Positions 31,925-47,022 of a stretch of DNA of 64,000 bases are shown here, in pieces. Source of the DNA: Leptospira neocaledonica. GTDB lineage: Bacteria > Spirochaetota > Leptospiria > Leptospirales > Leptospiraceae. The stretch spans positions 310,001 through 374,000 of the forward strand of contig NZ_NPEA01000001.1 of the NCBI RefSeq assembly GCF_002812205.1, written 5' to 3'. A program made the position numbers and the translations under genes. The notes under the pieces are model-generated. The model did no database searches. It saw only the letters and a list, made by a program, of their open reading frames with translations, and was not told where the DNA came from. Each line of letters begins with the position of its first letter. Position 1 is the stretch's first letter.

Positions 31925-32230
31925 ATGAAATACAATAGAATCCCCTCCACACTTAACGTAGGCTTTCAGGTGTTAGAAAGTTCTAAGCTGAGGATTGCAG
32001 AAAATGTGCTCGTAGGAATCGTGCATAGAACCGAAATTCCTTGGGAACCTGGAACTAACCTGGCTATCCAAGTGGGAACAATCAGCCTCTCTGGTTCCAT
32101 CGATATTCCAATGAAGGTAATCAAGTGCGATCGTGTTTCAGAAGTGGAATACGATGTGTTCTTAAATTATACCGAAAAGGATTTCGACAAAATCAAAGAG
32201 ATCGAAGAATTAATTCAGACCTTGGCTTAA
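31925..32230 (+). CDS. Small PilZ-like protein
   Basis: This 101-residue cytoplasmic protein is preceded by a strong GGAGG ribosome binding site and followed by an intrinsic terminator, so it is a genuine single-gene unit. The chain is mostly beta-strands, and SLSGSIDIPMKVIKCDRVSEVEYDVFLNYTE (in pieces, about 57-88) resembles the second half of PilZ domains, which bind cyclic-di-GMP. The N-terminal RxxxR and the D/NxSxxG motifs needed for nucleotide binding are not clear, so it may be a degenerate PilZ or a different beta-barrel. The assignment is tentative. Confidence 0.7.
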   Translation: MKYNRIPSTLNVGFQVLESSKLRIAENVLVGIVHRTEIPWEPGTNLAIQVGTISLSGSIDIPMKVIKCDRVSEVEYDVFLNYTEKDFDKIKEIEELIQTLA

Positions 32231-32244
32231 GGTCTGATAAACAA

Positions 32245-32270
32245 ACACCGGGGTTTCCCGGTGTCGTTTT
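32245..32270 (+). terminator. Intrinsic terminator of the PilZ-like gene
   Basis: ACACCGGG (32245-32252) and CCCGGTGT (32257-32264) form a perfect 8-base stem with a GTTT loop, followed by CGTTTT. It begins 14 bases after the stop codon. Confidence 0.88.
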
Positions 32271-32300
32271 GATCATATGGAAGGGATTCGTCGTCTTTGG

Positions 32301-32510
32301 TTAGGCGACGAACAGATCCGCCTTTTGGATCATGGTGAGAGAAATTTTACTTGGATTCGCTTTTTGAGGAAAATATACGATCTCTTCGCCTACGAGTCTT
32401 CTGTTTTTATCCAATTCGATGATAGAACCATCTTTTAAATGAAGAATGATGTCTATGCCTCGGTAGTTTACGTATCTTTCCATTTGCTCTTTAAATTTGC
32501 TGCTTACCAT
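32301..32510 (-). CDS. Small uncharacterised protein
   Basis: A 69-residue frame (MVSSKFKEQMERYVNYRGID and onward) with AGGGG about eight bases before the ATG. The sequence has plausible protein character: a charged helix, then strands IILHLKDGSIIEL and ISLTMIQKADLFV. There is no signal peptide or known motif. It is convergent with the PilZ-like gene, and a TTCGTCG/CGACGAA inverted repeat at 32287-32312 spans its stop codon. Coding status is probable but not certain. Confidence 0.6.
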   Translation of the reverse strand: MVSSKFKEQMERYVNYRGIDIILHLKDGSIIELDKNRRLVGEEIVYFPQKANPSKISLTMIQKADLFVA

Positions 32511-32678
32511 GTTCGCCCCTAACTACAAAACGTTGGAGGAAAACTATTCCGGTACTATAAAAGTACAAGTTCTTTTTGAAAAATATCAGGAAAATTTTTT
32601 ATGTCTCAGAATTTTTTGTACTAAACATGCGTGAGTAGTAAATACGTTATCCGACACCTGCTCGTACGCAAAACTCGT

Positions 32679-33572
32679 TTACTTCAAATTTGTTACGTAG
32701 AATTCATCGAGTATGGTTTCGAGAAGTTCCGGACGATCATGATGCATATTATGGCCCGCTTCTTCTATTTCAATATATTTTAAATTTCTAATATGTGAGA
32801 ACACTTCTTTGCTATCATCTAAAGCAAGGTGAGTTTTTTGGCCATAGACAACCAGAACATTACAAGAGATTGTTTGCCAAAGATGTCTGGTGAATTGGGG
32901 ACTTAAAAATACCGGAGGACCATTTTTATAAGAAGGATCGCTCTTCCACATATAACCACCCTCTTCTGCAGGTCTTGTTAATGTTTTGGTGATCTTTAAA
33001 AGTCTTTCTTTAGAAAGTCTTGGATAGATGGGGGCAAGTCTTGAAGCTGCATCTTCCACTGATTTAAAATTTTTTTGGCGTTTTCTGTCTTTTCCTGCGA
33101 GACTTATTTCCCAATTTTCCAACCAACCAAGGAACCTTCTTCTTTCCTTTTCCGGATCTTGGAGAGAACTGAATCCCTCTAAACAAATAAGACTTTGAAC
33201 TCTTTCCGGATATAGTCCTGCGATCCTGGAACCAAGTCCTCCGCCCATAGAATGACCAAGTATATGAAATTTTTCAGGAAGAAATTTTTGGATGAATGTT
33301 TTTGTATCCACCAACGGAAGCATAAAGTGGTAGAAACCTTCTCTCAACCATTCGGAATCCCCATGCCCTCTATAATCGAAACGATAAAGATCGAAATGTT
33401 TGGATAAATATTCTTCCTGGAACAAAAAGGTTTGGGAAGAATCCATAAATCCGTGAAGTAGAAGAAGCGCTCTACCCTTTCCATTATCTCTTTTTGTATA
33501 ATGAAGTTTATACCCGCCGGATTCGAAAAATCCACTTTCTTGGTTTTTGTATTGAGGATCGGAAACTTCCAT
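32679..33572 (-). CDS. Alpha/beta-hydrolase fold protein
   Basis: The ATG at 33572 gives 297 residues and sits four bases after the upstream stop; a longer frame reaching 33686 would overlap that gene extensively. The fold is clear from [14 protein letters not shown] (36-49), the nucleophile elbow GHSMGG with S108, and the catalytic histidine H274 in [22 protein letters not shown] near 67-75 is typical of esterase or epoxide-hydrolase-like members. No signal peptide is present with this start. The substrate cannot be predicted. It is the last gene of a three-gene minus-strand operon. Confidence 0.85.
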   Translation of the reverse strand: MEVSDPQYKNQESGFFESGGYKLHYTKRDNGKGRALLLLHGFMDSSQTFLFQEEYLSKHFDLYRFDYRGHGDSEWLREGFYHFMLPLVDTKTFIQKFLPEKFHILGHSMGGGLGSRIAGLYPERVQSLICLEGFSSLQDPEKERRRFLGWLENWEISLAGKDRKRQKNFKSVEDAASRLAPIYPRLSKERLLKITKTLTRPAEEGGYMWKSDPSYKNGPPVFLSPQFTRHLWQTISCNVLVVYGQKTHLALDDSKEVFSHIRNLKYIEIEEAGHNMHHDRPELLETILDEFYVTNLK

Positions 33573-33576
33573 AGGG

Positions 33577-34059
33577 TCATTCTCGGGGAAAAACAGAACT
33601 TGAAAACAATTCCTTGGCGTTTTCTTGCATTTCAGGTAAAGAAAGTTCTTTAATTCGTTCGAGGTCCCAACTTTCTTCACTTTCAAATAAGCTTAAAAGT
33701 TTTTCTAAGTAGTGAATGATATCGATGGTTTGGTCTTTTCCAAACGCGGAAAGTTCTCCAGTTTCAGAGAGTTTTAGAAACTTCTCCTTTGATTTCTCGG
33801 CTTGCATTTTGGATCCGCGTATATTCGGTTTTACAAAAACTTTATTCAAGGAAATGGCGAGTTGGATCCATCCATGCAAAAGTAACCTTCTTCCTCCGGT
33901 TTCCTTCTTCCATTGAAACTCAAATACCTCATGCAATTCGAAGTATCTTCCTTTTAGATAAAGTTTTCTTCCTTCTTCCCAAGCGTAACCGAAACTGGAA
34001 TCCGAATCTCCTTGTTTCACTTTTTCTAATATGGCGAGTATTTCAGGATCGAATTCCAT
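33577..34059 (-). CDS. DUF309-family protein
   Basis: The 160-residue protein has the DUF309 signature: [32 protein letters not shown] in pieces (about 25-56), followed by [16 protein letters not shown]. The conserved H-E-V-x-E-x2-W pattern ([10 protein letters not shown]) is seen. DUF309 proteins are small helical bundles of unknown function. It overlaps the end of the aldo/keto reductase gene by 17 bases, so the two are in one operon. Confidence 0.82.
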   Translation of the reverse strand: MEFDPEILAILEKVKQGDSDSSFGYAWEEGRKLYLKGRYFELHEVFEFQWKKETGGRRLLLHGWIQLAISLNKVFVKPNIRGSKMQAEKSKEKFLKLSETGELSAFGKDQTIDIIHYLEKLLSLFESEESWDLERIKELSLPEMQENAKELFSSSVFPRE

Positions 34060-35521
34060 TTTCTCCCCATTCTGACCTTGGAATTTCCGGCAGTTGTTTT
34101 TTGAAAATGGGAAGAATATCCCTTACATATTTTCGTTTTCTCATTCCAAGCAGAATTGTGCCTTTTTCCAGAAGAGAAGCCAAATGAAATATCATAAGAG
34201 AAGATAAACTTTCCGGAGCTTCTCCGTTTGAATGGTATTTAGAGACGAGGCTTTCGTATAGTCCGGATAATTTTTCAGAGGAACGGATCTGCACTTGTTC
34301 TTCCAATAATGGAAGAGCAGTATTCAAAACTCTCAAATATTCTTCTGCGGATTCTTTTCCTTTTTCAGAATACACCTCGTCGATTATGGCTCGCAAGGTA
34401 GGAATCCAGGATTTTTGGAGAAGGACTTGGAATTGTTCTTCGGAACGGACCTTCTCCCCATAGGTTTGCCAAAGTTTGGAAAGTGAATTTCGATTCGGGT
34501 TGGGAGAAAGTGGTTCTAAGAGAGAGGATTCGAGTTCTAGGATTTGTAGTAACTTCGACTGATCCGGAGTTTGGTTTTGGGGCGAGTAAGACAGTCGGAC
34601 CATTCCTTTTCCAGTCTGGAAGGAGTTGAGCGGTCGGTTGATTAGGGGTAGAAGGTCGAAGTGCCTACAGATTTCCAAGATACTCTGCCCTTCCGATCGA
34701 TTCCGAAGGAATCCGTCCTCGTACCAATTGCCAGGGAACTGGACCACTGCGAATCCATTTTCTTTTCCGGCAATTTTCTCCGCAATTTGTAGGCACTTCG
34801 ACAAAGAAGTATGAGTGTATTCCTCTTCCGGCAGAGGAAATGTATTACTGGAAATTCCATAAAATTGGATTTTCCCTTCTTTTCTGGCCTTCTCTAAAAA
34901 TTGAAACGCCTCTTTGATCCTACGATAGTATTCCGCTTGGGCTTCTTCTTTTGGAATTCCCTTCTTTTCGGAATGACTTAGGAAATATTCAGGATTATGC
35001 AATAAGAATGCATCGATGGTCGAAAGCCCAAGTCGCTTTCTGGACCTTTCTAACTGGTCCTCTAAAAATTCAGGAGAGATACAATGATAACAGCCAGGTT
35101 GGTAATAAGTGATTTCCGGAAAAGGATCCTTCTCTTTTTCTTTAGTTTCCACAAGCTTCATATTCCTTCCTTGGATATATCCAGCTTTGGTGACTAAAAA
35201 AATTTCCTTTCGATTCAGTTGTCTTTTTTTGATATTTTCATCCAGCACCTTGCCAACTAAACTTTCAGCCTCTCCATCTCCATAATTTGCCGAAACATCT
35301 ATGACGTTCACTCCAGAATACAGAGCAAGTTGAAGAGCTTCCTTATGTTCCGGATCTTCGAGGCCTATCCTATATCCACCGAACGCGATTCGGGAAAGCC
35401 TAAGTTCTCGGAATAGAAAATAGCCGAGCCCTTCTCCCTTTTTTCCTGGAGAGAATTTTTCCTTTCTCCCCTCGTGAAGGGGCTCTCTGTACAAAGATTG
35501 AAACGGGTCTTTAGATATCAT
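34043..35521 (-). CDS. Aldo/keto reductase family protein with extended C-terminus
   Basis: The start at ATG 35521 gives 492 residues. A TTG at 35698 would add 59 residues of non-conserved, basic sequence and leave only 44 bases for the divergent sdh promoter. The N-terminal half is an AKR barrel: RIAFGGYRIG, VNVIDVSANYGDGEAESLVGKVL with the catalytic-type D and Y, EIFLVTKAGY, LDQLERSRKRLGLSTIDAFLLHNPEY in pieces, and FYGISSN. The last 200 residues are helical and have no family I recognise, making the protein longer than ordinary AKRs. It leads an operon with DUF309 and a hydrolase. Confidence 0.8.
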   Translation of the reverse strand: MISKDPFQSLYREPLHEGRKEKFSPGKKGEGLGYFLFRELRLSRIAFGGYRIGLEDPEHKEALQLALYSGVNVIDVSANYGDGEAESLVGKVLDENIKKRQLNRKEIFLVTKAGYIQGRNMKLVETKEKEKDPFPEITYYQPGCYHCISPEFLEDQLERSRKRLGLSTIDAFLLHNPEYFLSHSEKKGIPKEEAQAEYYRRIKEAFQFLEKARKEGKIQFYGISSNTFPLPEEEYTHTSLSKCLQIAEKIAGKENGFAVVQFPGNWYEDGFLRNRSEGQSILEICRHFDLLPLINRPLNSFQTGKGMVRLSYSPQNQTPDQSKLLQILELESSLLEPLSPNPNRNSLSKLWQTYGEKVRSEEQFQVLLQKSWIPTLRAIIDEVYSEKGKESAEEYLRVLNTALPLLEEQVQIRSSEKLSGLYESLVSKYHSNGEAPESLSSLMIFHLASLLEKGTILLGMRKRKYVRDILPIFKKQLPEIPRSEWGENGIRS

Positions 35522-35742
35522 TTGCGTTTTTTTGAATTTTCGCGCCGCACTAAATGAGACCAAGTCTAAATATTCCTCGATAGATGTCCATTTTTTGTCT
35601 TTTAGTTTAAAAGTGCTTTTCGTCTGGACCTGATTTTTTATCCTACTTTGTAGAGGGATTCTAAATGCGATCTTTCGCTTTTTCAATCCCTTCCTCAAAC
35701 AAATCGATGACTTCTTCCCATGATCCTCACAGGAGATTTTGA

Positions 35743-36443
35743 ATGGATTTTCAAGCTGGATATCTAAGGTCGTCCATCGGTAGAAAGACTATCGTTGCGA
35801 TTACCGGAATCATTCTCTTCGGCTTTGTGTTTGTACACATGCTGGGGAACCTCCAGATCTTCCAAGAACCGGATAAGATTAACACTTACGCTGAGTTCCT
35901 ACACAATTTAGGCGGACTTTTATGGCTAGCCCGCGGAATTCTTTTAGTAGCGTTCGCATTACACGTTTACTACGCCCTCAAATTGTCTCTTGAAAACAAG
36001 AAGGCAAGACCGGTTGGCTACGTAAAAGAAAGTACGATCCAAGCTACTCTGTCTTCGCGATATATGGCTTTGACTGGTTCCGTATTATTAGCTTTTGTAA
36101 TATACCATCTGCTTCATTTTACGATCGGTAAGATCCAGCCTGAAAACTTCGCACTCCAAGAAACCATTGGGGATAAACAAAGACATGATGTTTACTCTAT
36201 GGTAATCTTTGGATTTAAGAACGTTTATGTTTCAATTTCCTATATAGTAGCGATGACATTGCTTGCGTTTCACCTTCGTCACGGAGTTGCGAGTGTTTTC
36301 CAAACTTTAGGTTTTAACACCACTTTCTGGGCGCCTAAGACGAACGCATTTGCGATCCTCTACGCTTTGACCATCTTCATCGGCAATGTTTCCATGCCGG
36401 TTGCTATTCTTCTCAACTTCGTGAAAGTTCCAGGAGCGCAATA

Positions 36444-36444
<1 letters not shown>
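35743..36444 (+). CDS. sdhC: Succinate dehydrogenase cytochrome b subunit
   Basis: This 233-residue membrane subunit anchors succinate dehydrogenase and passes electrons to quinone. It has five hydrophobic segments with histidines in the right places ([48 protein letters not shown]), which fits the single-subunit, two-haem type-B cytochrome b558 family. It overlaps sdhA by one base (TAATG), so the three sdh genes are coupled. Confidence 0.94.
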
Positions 36445-38359
<1,915 letters not shown>

Positions 38360-38360
<1 letters not shown>

Positions 38361-39091
38361 TGGACCTCAAACTAAAAGTCTGGAGACAAAAAAACGCAAA
38401 AGAGAAAGGCAAAATCGTAAATTACGATGCCAAAGGGATTTCTCCCGATATGTCTTTCTTGGAAATGTTGGACGTAGTTAACGAGGACTTGATCGTAAAA
38501 GGAGATGATCCGATTGCGTTCGAGCACGATTGTAGAGAAGGTATTTGCGGTTCTTGTAATATTATGATCAACGGAGAGGCTCACGGCCCTCTTCCTGGTG
38601 TAACCACCTGCCAACTTCATATGAGAACTTTCAAAGATGGAGATACGATCTTTCTCGAACCATGGAGAGCAAAAGCTTTCCCTGTATTAAAGGACTTAGT
38701 TGTCGATCGAAGCGGTTTTGATAGAATCATCCAAGCTGGAGGATTCGTTAGTATTAATACAGGAGGAGCGCCTGACGCAAACGCATTACCGATTCCTAAA
38801 AAGGATGCGGACGTTGCAATGGATGCGGCAACCTGTATCGGTTGCGGTGCTTGTGTAGCTTCTTGTAAAAATGCTTCAGCTATGTTATTCGTTTCTGCAA
38901 AAGTTTCTCACCTTGCGCTACTTCCACAAGGCCAAGTAGAGAAAAAAGAACGTGTGAAAAACATGGTAAACGCAATGGACAAAGAAGGTTTCGGAAATTG
39001 TACAAACCAGTACGAATGCGAAGCTGCTTGTCCGAAAGACATCAAACGGGATTTCATCCGAGTTCTAAACAAAGAATTTATTCTTTCTTAA
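38360..39091 (+). CDS. sdhB: Succinate dehydrogenase iron-sulfur subunit
   Basis: The 243 residues carry all three iron-sulfur centres that link FAD to quinone: [2Fe-2S] cysteines C58, C63 and C66 in CREGICGSC plus C84, then [13 protein letters not shown] and [16 protein letters not shown] for the [4Fe-4S] and [3Fe-4S] clusters. It shares TAATG with sdhA and is followed by a strong terminator, so it ends the sdhCAB operon. Confidence 0.96.
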
Positions 39092-39115
39092 GAATTAGAA
39101 TTTCCTAATAAGAAG

Positions 39116-39147
39116 AAGGCCTTCGAAAGAGGGCCTTTTTATTTTTG
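39116..39147 (+). terminator. Intrinsic terminator of sdhCAB
   Basis: AAGGCC (39116-39121) pairs with GGCCTT (39132-39137) across a ten-base loop, followed by TTTTTATTTTT. It begins 24 bases after the sdhB stop. Confidence 0.88.
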
Positions 39148-39157
39148 ACGAAGGTGA

Positions 39158-40060
39158 TTAAAGAATAGAAGAAACCCCTCCTTGTAGAATTCCACCTTGA
39201 TAAATATATAAAATCCTTCCTTCTAATTCTCTTTTTTTCATCATAGATTCAATCATGCTAATAGATTTAGCAGCATAGATAGGCTCTAAATAAATTCCGA
39301 ATCGCTTTTGATATTCGCTAGATTTTTCCAGCCAGATATTCCCTTTTTTTCCGTAGGAGAAATCTCCTTCTATTTTTTCCCTCGGATCGATTAGGCTTTC
39401 CCATGGGAGGTCGATATTGGGAAGTCGAAGTGACGACAGACGCAATTTTATCCAAGGTATAAACTTCTCCTTTTCCATTCCGAGACAAATTCCAGTCATT
39501 GGAAGTTTCCCCCAAAGAATCGAAGAAATCCAAGTAAGCCCGGAACCCACGTCTAAAATGATCCGATCGTATTTCATTGGATCTATTTCCTCCCAGAGAG
39601 ACATGAGACCTTGTAATGCAGAGGTTGTGAATAAATATTCCGGAATTAGAACTTCGTTGGGAGGTAGGGATTTTGTAGTATCTTCGACAACTTCTCCCCA
39701 TTCCTTCCTTGTCGGATACAATTCCATCTCTGAAAATCGTTTGGAAATGATAGAAGCAGGAGTAATTAACTTTGGATCCCTGGAATATCCCAGGATTTTT
39801 GTAGGCACTTCGACAAACTTAAAGAACAAACTTCCAGCTAAGATCGCATTCGAATGCAAATTCCCTTGTAAAATGACCTTCTGGATTTCGCCGGATCGGA
39901 GTTTAGATTCTAAGTTTTTATAAATCCCGAGTAATTTGCGAATCTTTGTCCCTTGGGAGAAAAAAATCCGGTCTTCTCTTTTGATAAATAGTTCGGAAGA
40001 ATGAACTTTGAGAACGGAATCTACTCCGGTTCTGCGGGGACGCAAAACGGAGTCTTTCAA
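39158..40060 (-). CDS. PLP-dependent enzyme of the ACC deaminase/D-cysteine desulfhydrase family
   Basis: The 300 residues follow the beta-replacing fold II PLP pattern of this subfamily: LFIKREDRIFFSQGTKIRKLLGIYKN in pieces (24-49), where K39 is the likely Schiff-base lysine, and VILQGNLHSNAILAGSLF (about 63-80), equivalent to the asparagine loop binding PLP. The C-terminus has the expected LYIYQGGILQG, where the family normally has a glycine-rich phosphate contact. Substitutions around the loop (QGNLHSN rather than GGxQSNH) make the exact reaction uncertain. It lies four bases after lepA on the same strand. Confidence 0.8.
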   Translation of the reverse strand: MKDSVLRPRRTGVDSVLKVHSSELFIKREDRIFFSQGTKIRKLLGIYKNLESKLRSGEIQKVILQGNLHSNAILAGSLFFKFVEVPTKILGYSRDPKLITPASIISKRFSEMELYPTRKEWGEVVEDTTKSLPPNEVLIPEYLFTTSALQGLMSLWEEIDPMKYDRIILDVGSGLTWISSILWGKLPMTGICLGMEKEKFIPWIKLRLSSLRLPNIDLPWESLIDPREKIEGDFSYGKKGNIWLEKSSEYQKRFGIYLEPIYAAKSISMIESMMKKRELEGRILYIYQGGILQGGVSSIL

Positions 40061-40063
40061 AAA

Positions 40064-41869
<1,806 letters not shown>

Positions 41870-41930
41870 TGTTAAAAACAAAGTCCAGCGGGAGGGAGCC
41901 GGTGAAAAGCCTTTTACTGGGGGAAATTTG

Positions 41931-41955
41931 TCCTCGGCCCCGATGAAGCCGAGGA
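41931..41955 (-). terminator. Hairpin beyond the small lipoprotein gene
   Basis: TCCTCGGC (41931-41938) and GCCGAGGA (41948-41955) form a perfect 8-base stem with a 9-base loop, 18 bases beyond the stop at 41973. The minus-strand tail (CAAATTTCCC) is only weakly T-rich. Confidence 0.55.
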
Positions 41956-41972
41956 TTGAGGAAAAGTATAGC

Positions 41973-42353
41973 TTAGTTTACGTTTCCGTAGATATTATTA
42001 TCAGGCTGTAAATTCGAGCATTGTCCAAATAAGACTCCAATTGTAGGAGCAAGCCCTAAGGCTCCGAATAATTTGATCTCGTCAACACAGGCATCCACAT
42101 CTTCTTTAGCATAGTACTCGCCTGGTTCAAGCCCTGCCAAAATTGGAGGAAGGAAGACATTGTTGATATAGGTTGTACCGTTAAGGTCCCCGGTACTGAT
42201 TGCGTAAAGCTGAGCCGCAACGGTTGCTGCATCCGCAATTTTATCCTTTGCCTCGTTTCCTTTATAACGATTCGTTAATCCGGTGGCGTTAAATGCCACG
42301 CAATTTATTGCGATCGTTAGTATAAATAAAAGCGGTAATATTCCGATCCGCAT
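41973..42353 (-). CDS. Small Leptospira-type lipoprotein
   Basis: The 126-residue protein has an export signal with lipobox TIAINC (cysteine 18) directly followed by [21 protein letters not shown]. Two further cysteines (DACVDEI and GQCSNL) may pair. The chain resembles the short TIGR-type lipoproteins repeatedly found in Leptospira genomes (alanine-rich helix, then [13 protein letters not shown]), though I cannot name the family with certainty. It stands alone between lepA and the LpxC-like operon. Confidence 0.72.
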   Translation of the reverse strand: MRIGILPLLFILTIAINCVAFNATGLTNRYKGNEAKDKIADAATVAAQLYAISTGDLNGTTYINNVFLPPILAGLEPGEYYAKEDVDACVDEIKLFGALGLAPTIGVLFGQCSNLQPDNNIYGNVN

Positions 42354-42456
42354 TAGAAACCTCTTTAGAAAAAATTTGGACTCCGTTTTGATTTTCTAAA
42401 ACGAAACCGTTTCGATTACAAGTAGTTTTAGGTTTTTAAAAATCGTTTACCAGAAA

Positions 42457-43449
42457 TTAATTTCCGATCTCTAACCCATATTTTTCCAATTCTTCTGGAT
42501 CGCAGGAAAATTGAGCGATATCTATCTGTTTGTGATGATCAAAAAGGAAAGTTGTCATCTTTCCGAAAAATTTTCCCTCGTATTTTTCTTCTACAAAACG
42601 TAACCAAGATATGATATCTATCAATTCGTGGCAGATGAATTCGTAATTATAAGCGGATCTTGGATCCTTAAATTTGTCTCGGATATTGTAAATTTTGTCT
42701 TCATCCAAAAGTAATACATTTTCCAAGGTGAAAGGATAATCTTTTAAACCACCGGCAAGTCCAATCTGGTAAAAACTTTCCGCGTCCTTTTTGTTACGGA
42801 ATGCGGTCGTTCTTGCGTCTCCGAAATACGAAAAATTTTCAGGAGTAAGTTCTGTTACGATTCTTGATCTTCCGACTGTGGTTCCTGGATATTCCACTTG
42901 GTGGTCTATCACAAGTCCTCTATAATCTTTTTCTGCAGGTTCTAAGACACAGTAACCCTTCTCCCAAACTAAAGCAAATGGAGAAGATACTGAAATCTTT
43001 TTTCTTTTCTCTAATATTCTTAGATTTCCTTTGGCATGGTCCATATAGACCCGATCACAATGATCGAAAGTGGGAAAACTGGATTCGCTCAAGGTAAAAT
43101 CAGCATACACTCCAAAGGCCAACATCCAGGCAAGTGGATGTTCTATCACCTTCACTTCTCCCAATTGTATATTATGATTTCCTTTAATACATTTTTGACT
43201 GTCCAGATCATATCTGGTCCCATTCCAACTAAAGCCCGATTTTCCATTTTGGGCCGGCCCTACCTTAACCACGGATTCTTTATTCTCGAAGGTCGCCTTA
43301 CCGTGTACCTGAAATTCTTTTTGTATGGTATACGAATAATCCGGATCTACTTCTGTACCTTGCGAAAACTCGGGAGGAAGACTCAAAATTTCCGGATTTC
43401 GATCCGAGAGTAAGTCTTTAATTTCTGAAATTTGGGTCAGGACCTTCAT
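42457..43449 (-). CDS. Divergent LpxC-like protein (UDP-3-O-acyl-GlcNAc deacetylase fold)
   Basis: The 330 residues follow the two-domain order of LpxC, the lipid A deacetylase. NHNIQLGEVKVIEHPLAWML places E103-H104 where LpxC has its catalytic EH; SFPTFDHCDRVY corresponds to the ExPixDGS loop; GDARTTAF matches the ART loop; IGLAGGLKDYPFTLENVLLLDED matches GLAxGGSLDNAIV; and ICHELIDIISWL corresponds to HKxxDxxGDL, with H274 and D278 as zinc ligands. The residue after H274 is E rather than K, the final D is W282, and the late SGH histidine may be H305/H306. It may therefore have altered activity. A seven-TM protein precedes it by six bases. Canonical lpxC is expected elsewhere. Confidence 0.75.
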   Translation of the reverse strand: MKVLTQISEIKDLLSDRNPEILSLPPEFSQGTEVDPDYSYTIQKEFQVHGKATFENKESVVKVGPAQNGKSGFSWNGTRYDLDSQKCIKGNHNIQLGEVKVIEHPLAWMLAFGVYADFTLSESSFPTFDHCDRVYMDHAKGNLRILEKRKKISVSSPFALVWEKGYCVLEPAEKDYRGLVIDHQVEYPGTTVGRSRIVTELTPENFSYFGDARTTAFRNKKDAESFYQIGLAGGLKDYPFTLENVLLLDEDKIYNIRDKFKDPRSAYNYEFICHELIDIISWLRFVEEKYEGKFFGKMTTFLFDHHKQIDIAQFSCDPEELEKYGLEIGN

Positions 43450-43455
43450 TATTTT

Positions 43456-45564
<2,109 letters not shown>

Positions 45565-45571
45565 ACTTCTT

Positions 45572-46036
45572 ATGGGCATGAATATAGCGAACAAACTGTT
45601 TTTACTTCTGCTCTTCCTTTCCGGAATGTTTTACTTCACGGTATTGGGAGAGTCCGGTTTGGTCGTACGTTCTACCCTAGAGACCAGTCTTTCCAGCCTT
45701 CGTTTGGATGTGGAGAGACTGGAGTATGAGAATAGACAGTTAGAAGAAAGGCAAAAACTCCTAAGAGACGATAAGGTCGCCTTGGAGAAAGAAGCCAGAA
45801 AGTATTATCTTCTTTCCGAAAACGCACAAATTATTAAATTTAGGGAGCCTGAGCCAAAAGCGGAGAATCGTCCGGTCCTCGCCTCCCGTCTAATTGCTTT
45901 AAGAGCGGACCGTGATATGCCGGTCCCTCCGATCCAGTTGCTTCGCTTTTTTTACGTTTCCTTTGTAGCTTTCGTATTTATTGGAGTTTTCAGGAAATTA
46001 CGGAGGAAGAAACTGGAAGAACGAACCGCTGCTTAA
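45572..46036 (+). CDS. FtsB/DivIC-type septum formation initiator protein
   Basis: The 154 residues begin with a transmembrane segment ([19 protein letters not shown]), then a coiled coil from about 38 to 85 ([25 protein letters not shown]), the layout of FtsB, a small divisome protein. [19 protein letters not shown] resembles the family's conserved GYxxxGExv block. Unusually there is a second hydrophobic segment near the C-terminus ([18 protein letters not shown]) and a basic tail. The eno-ftsB order is common in bacteria. The start may be the first or third codon. Confidence 0.82.
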   Translation: MGMNIANKLFLLLLFLSGMFYFTVLGESGLVVRSTLETSLSSLRLDVERLEYENRQLEERQKLLRDDKVALEKEARKYYLLSENAQIIKFREPEPKAENRPVLASRLIALRADRDMPVPPIQLLRFFYVSFVAFVFIGVFRKLRRKKLEERTAA

Positions 46037-46046
46037 GGGAGCCATA

Positions 46047-46652
46047 ATGTCCGAGACAGAAAAAATCACCGAAGTAATCGAAGAATTAGCCGGTAGCAAA
46101 ATTTCCAAAAAATTCATCGACCATAGAAAAATTTTCTTATGGGGAGCGGTTACCGATGAATCCGCAAAAGATATCGTAGGTAAACTACTCTATCTAGAAA
46201 TGGCTGATCCCGGAAAAGAAATTACATTCTATATCAATAGCCCAGGAGGAGTTGTTACTTCCGGACTTACCATCTACGATACAATGAAGATGATCACTTC
46301 TCCGGTTCATACTGTTTGTATGGGACTGGCAGCTTCTATGGGATCCGTTCTTCTTGCAGCAGGCGTAAAAGGAAAAAGATCCATTTGGCCGAACGGTAAA
46401 GTGATGATCCACCAGCCGAGTATAGGCGGACAAATCGTTGCTCCGGCAACCGACCTGCAAATCCATGCAGAAGAAATCCTAAAAACAAGAGCAAGATTGA
46501 ATCAAATTCTTGCAGAAGCTTGCGGACATCCTGTCGAAAAATTGGAAGAAGATACGGACAGAGACTATTATATGGACGCAGAAGAAGCGATCAAATACGG
46601 TATCGTAGATTCACTCGCAACCACAATAGACTTCCCTAAACCTTCCAATTAA
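46047..46652 (+). CDS. clpP: ATP-dependent Clp protease proteolytic subunit
   Basis: ATG 46047 has AAGGGAG about six bases upstream; a longer frame overlapping the ftsB-like gene is not conserved. The 201 residues carry the ClpP triad: S97 in GLAASMGS, H122 in MIHQPSIGG and D169 in EEDTDRD. Conserved [20 protein letters not shown] and [19 protein letters not shown] are present. [15 protein letters not shown] replaces the more typical RxxxL/ExRxIFL start, and the canonical hydrophobic-pocket region differs somewhat, which suggests the second ClpP isoform known in Leptospira. No clpX or clpA is adjacent. Confidence 0.93.
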   Translation: MSETEKITEVIEELAGSKISKKFIDHRKIFLWGAVTDESAKDIVGKLLYLEMADPGKEITFYINSPGGVVTSGLTIYDTMKMITSPVHTVCMGLAASMGSVLLAAGVKGKRSIWPNGKVMIHQPSIGGQIVAPATDLQIHAEEILKTRARLNQILAEACGHPVEKLEEDTDRDYYMDAEEAIKYGIVDSLATTIDFPKPSN

Positions 46653-46662
46653 GGCCATTCGT

Positions 46663-47019
46663 TTGTCGGGAGTTCCTTCGTTAGAAGAAACAATCAGCTC
46701 CTTTCTGGAAACCATTCCGGAAGGAGCACATTCCTCCGAAAAAGAAATGCCTACTCTACTTCTGGAATTCTCAGAATTATTATTCGAGGATCCGGAAGAT
46801 ACGTCCGAAAAAATTTTAATCACCGATCTAAGCGCATTCGAACTGGACGAGTTCTTGAATTTTTATTTAGAGGATATGTTTCCCGAGGATGCAAAAATCA
46901 GGGAGAAAGGAAAAACCTTTCTCAAAAAATTTAAAAAGTTCTTAGAGAAAAGATCTCTTTTGAAAAAAGAACAAGAAGAAGAGTGGAAAGAGTTTTTTAA
47001 AGAAAACGAAATCCGTTGA
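46663..47019 (+). CDS. Small acidic protein downstream of clpP
   Basis: This 118-residue frame starts with TTG at 46663, with AAGG about ten bases upstream, and lies ten bases after clpP. It is strongly acidic in the first two thirds (EETISSFLETIPEG, SELLFEDPEDTSEK, LDEFLNFYLEDMFPED) and basic then mixed at the end (FLKKFKKFLEKRSLLKKEQEE). The profile suggests a soluble helical protein. It has no known motif. Tight spacing on both sides (ten and three bases) supports coding and places it in the clpP operon. Confidence 0.7.
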   Translation: MSGVPSLEETISSFLETIPEGAHSSEKEMPTLLLEFSELLFEDPEDTSEKILITDLSAFELDEFLNFYLEDMFPEDAKIREKGKTFLKKFKKFLEKRSLLKKEQEEEWKEFFKENEIR

Positions 47020-47022
47020 TCT

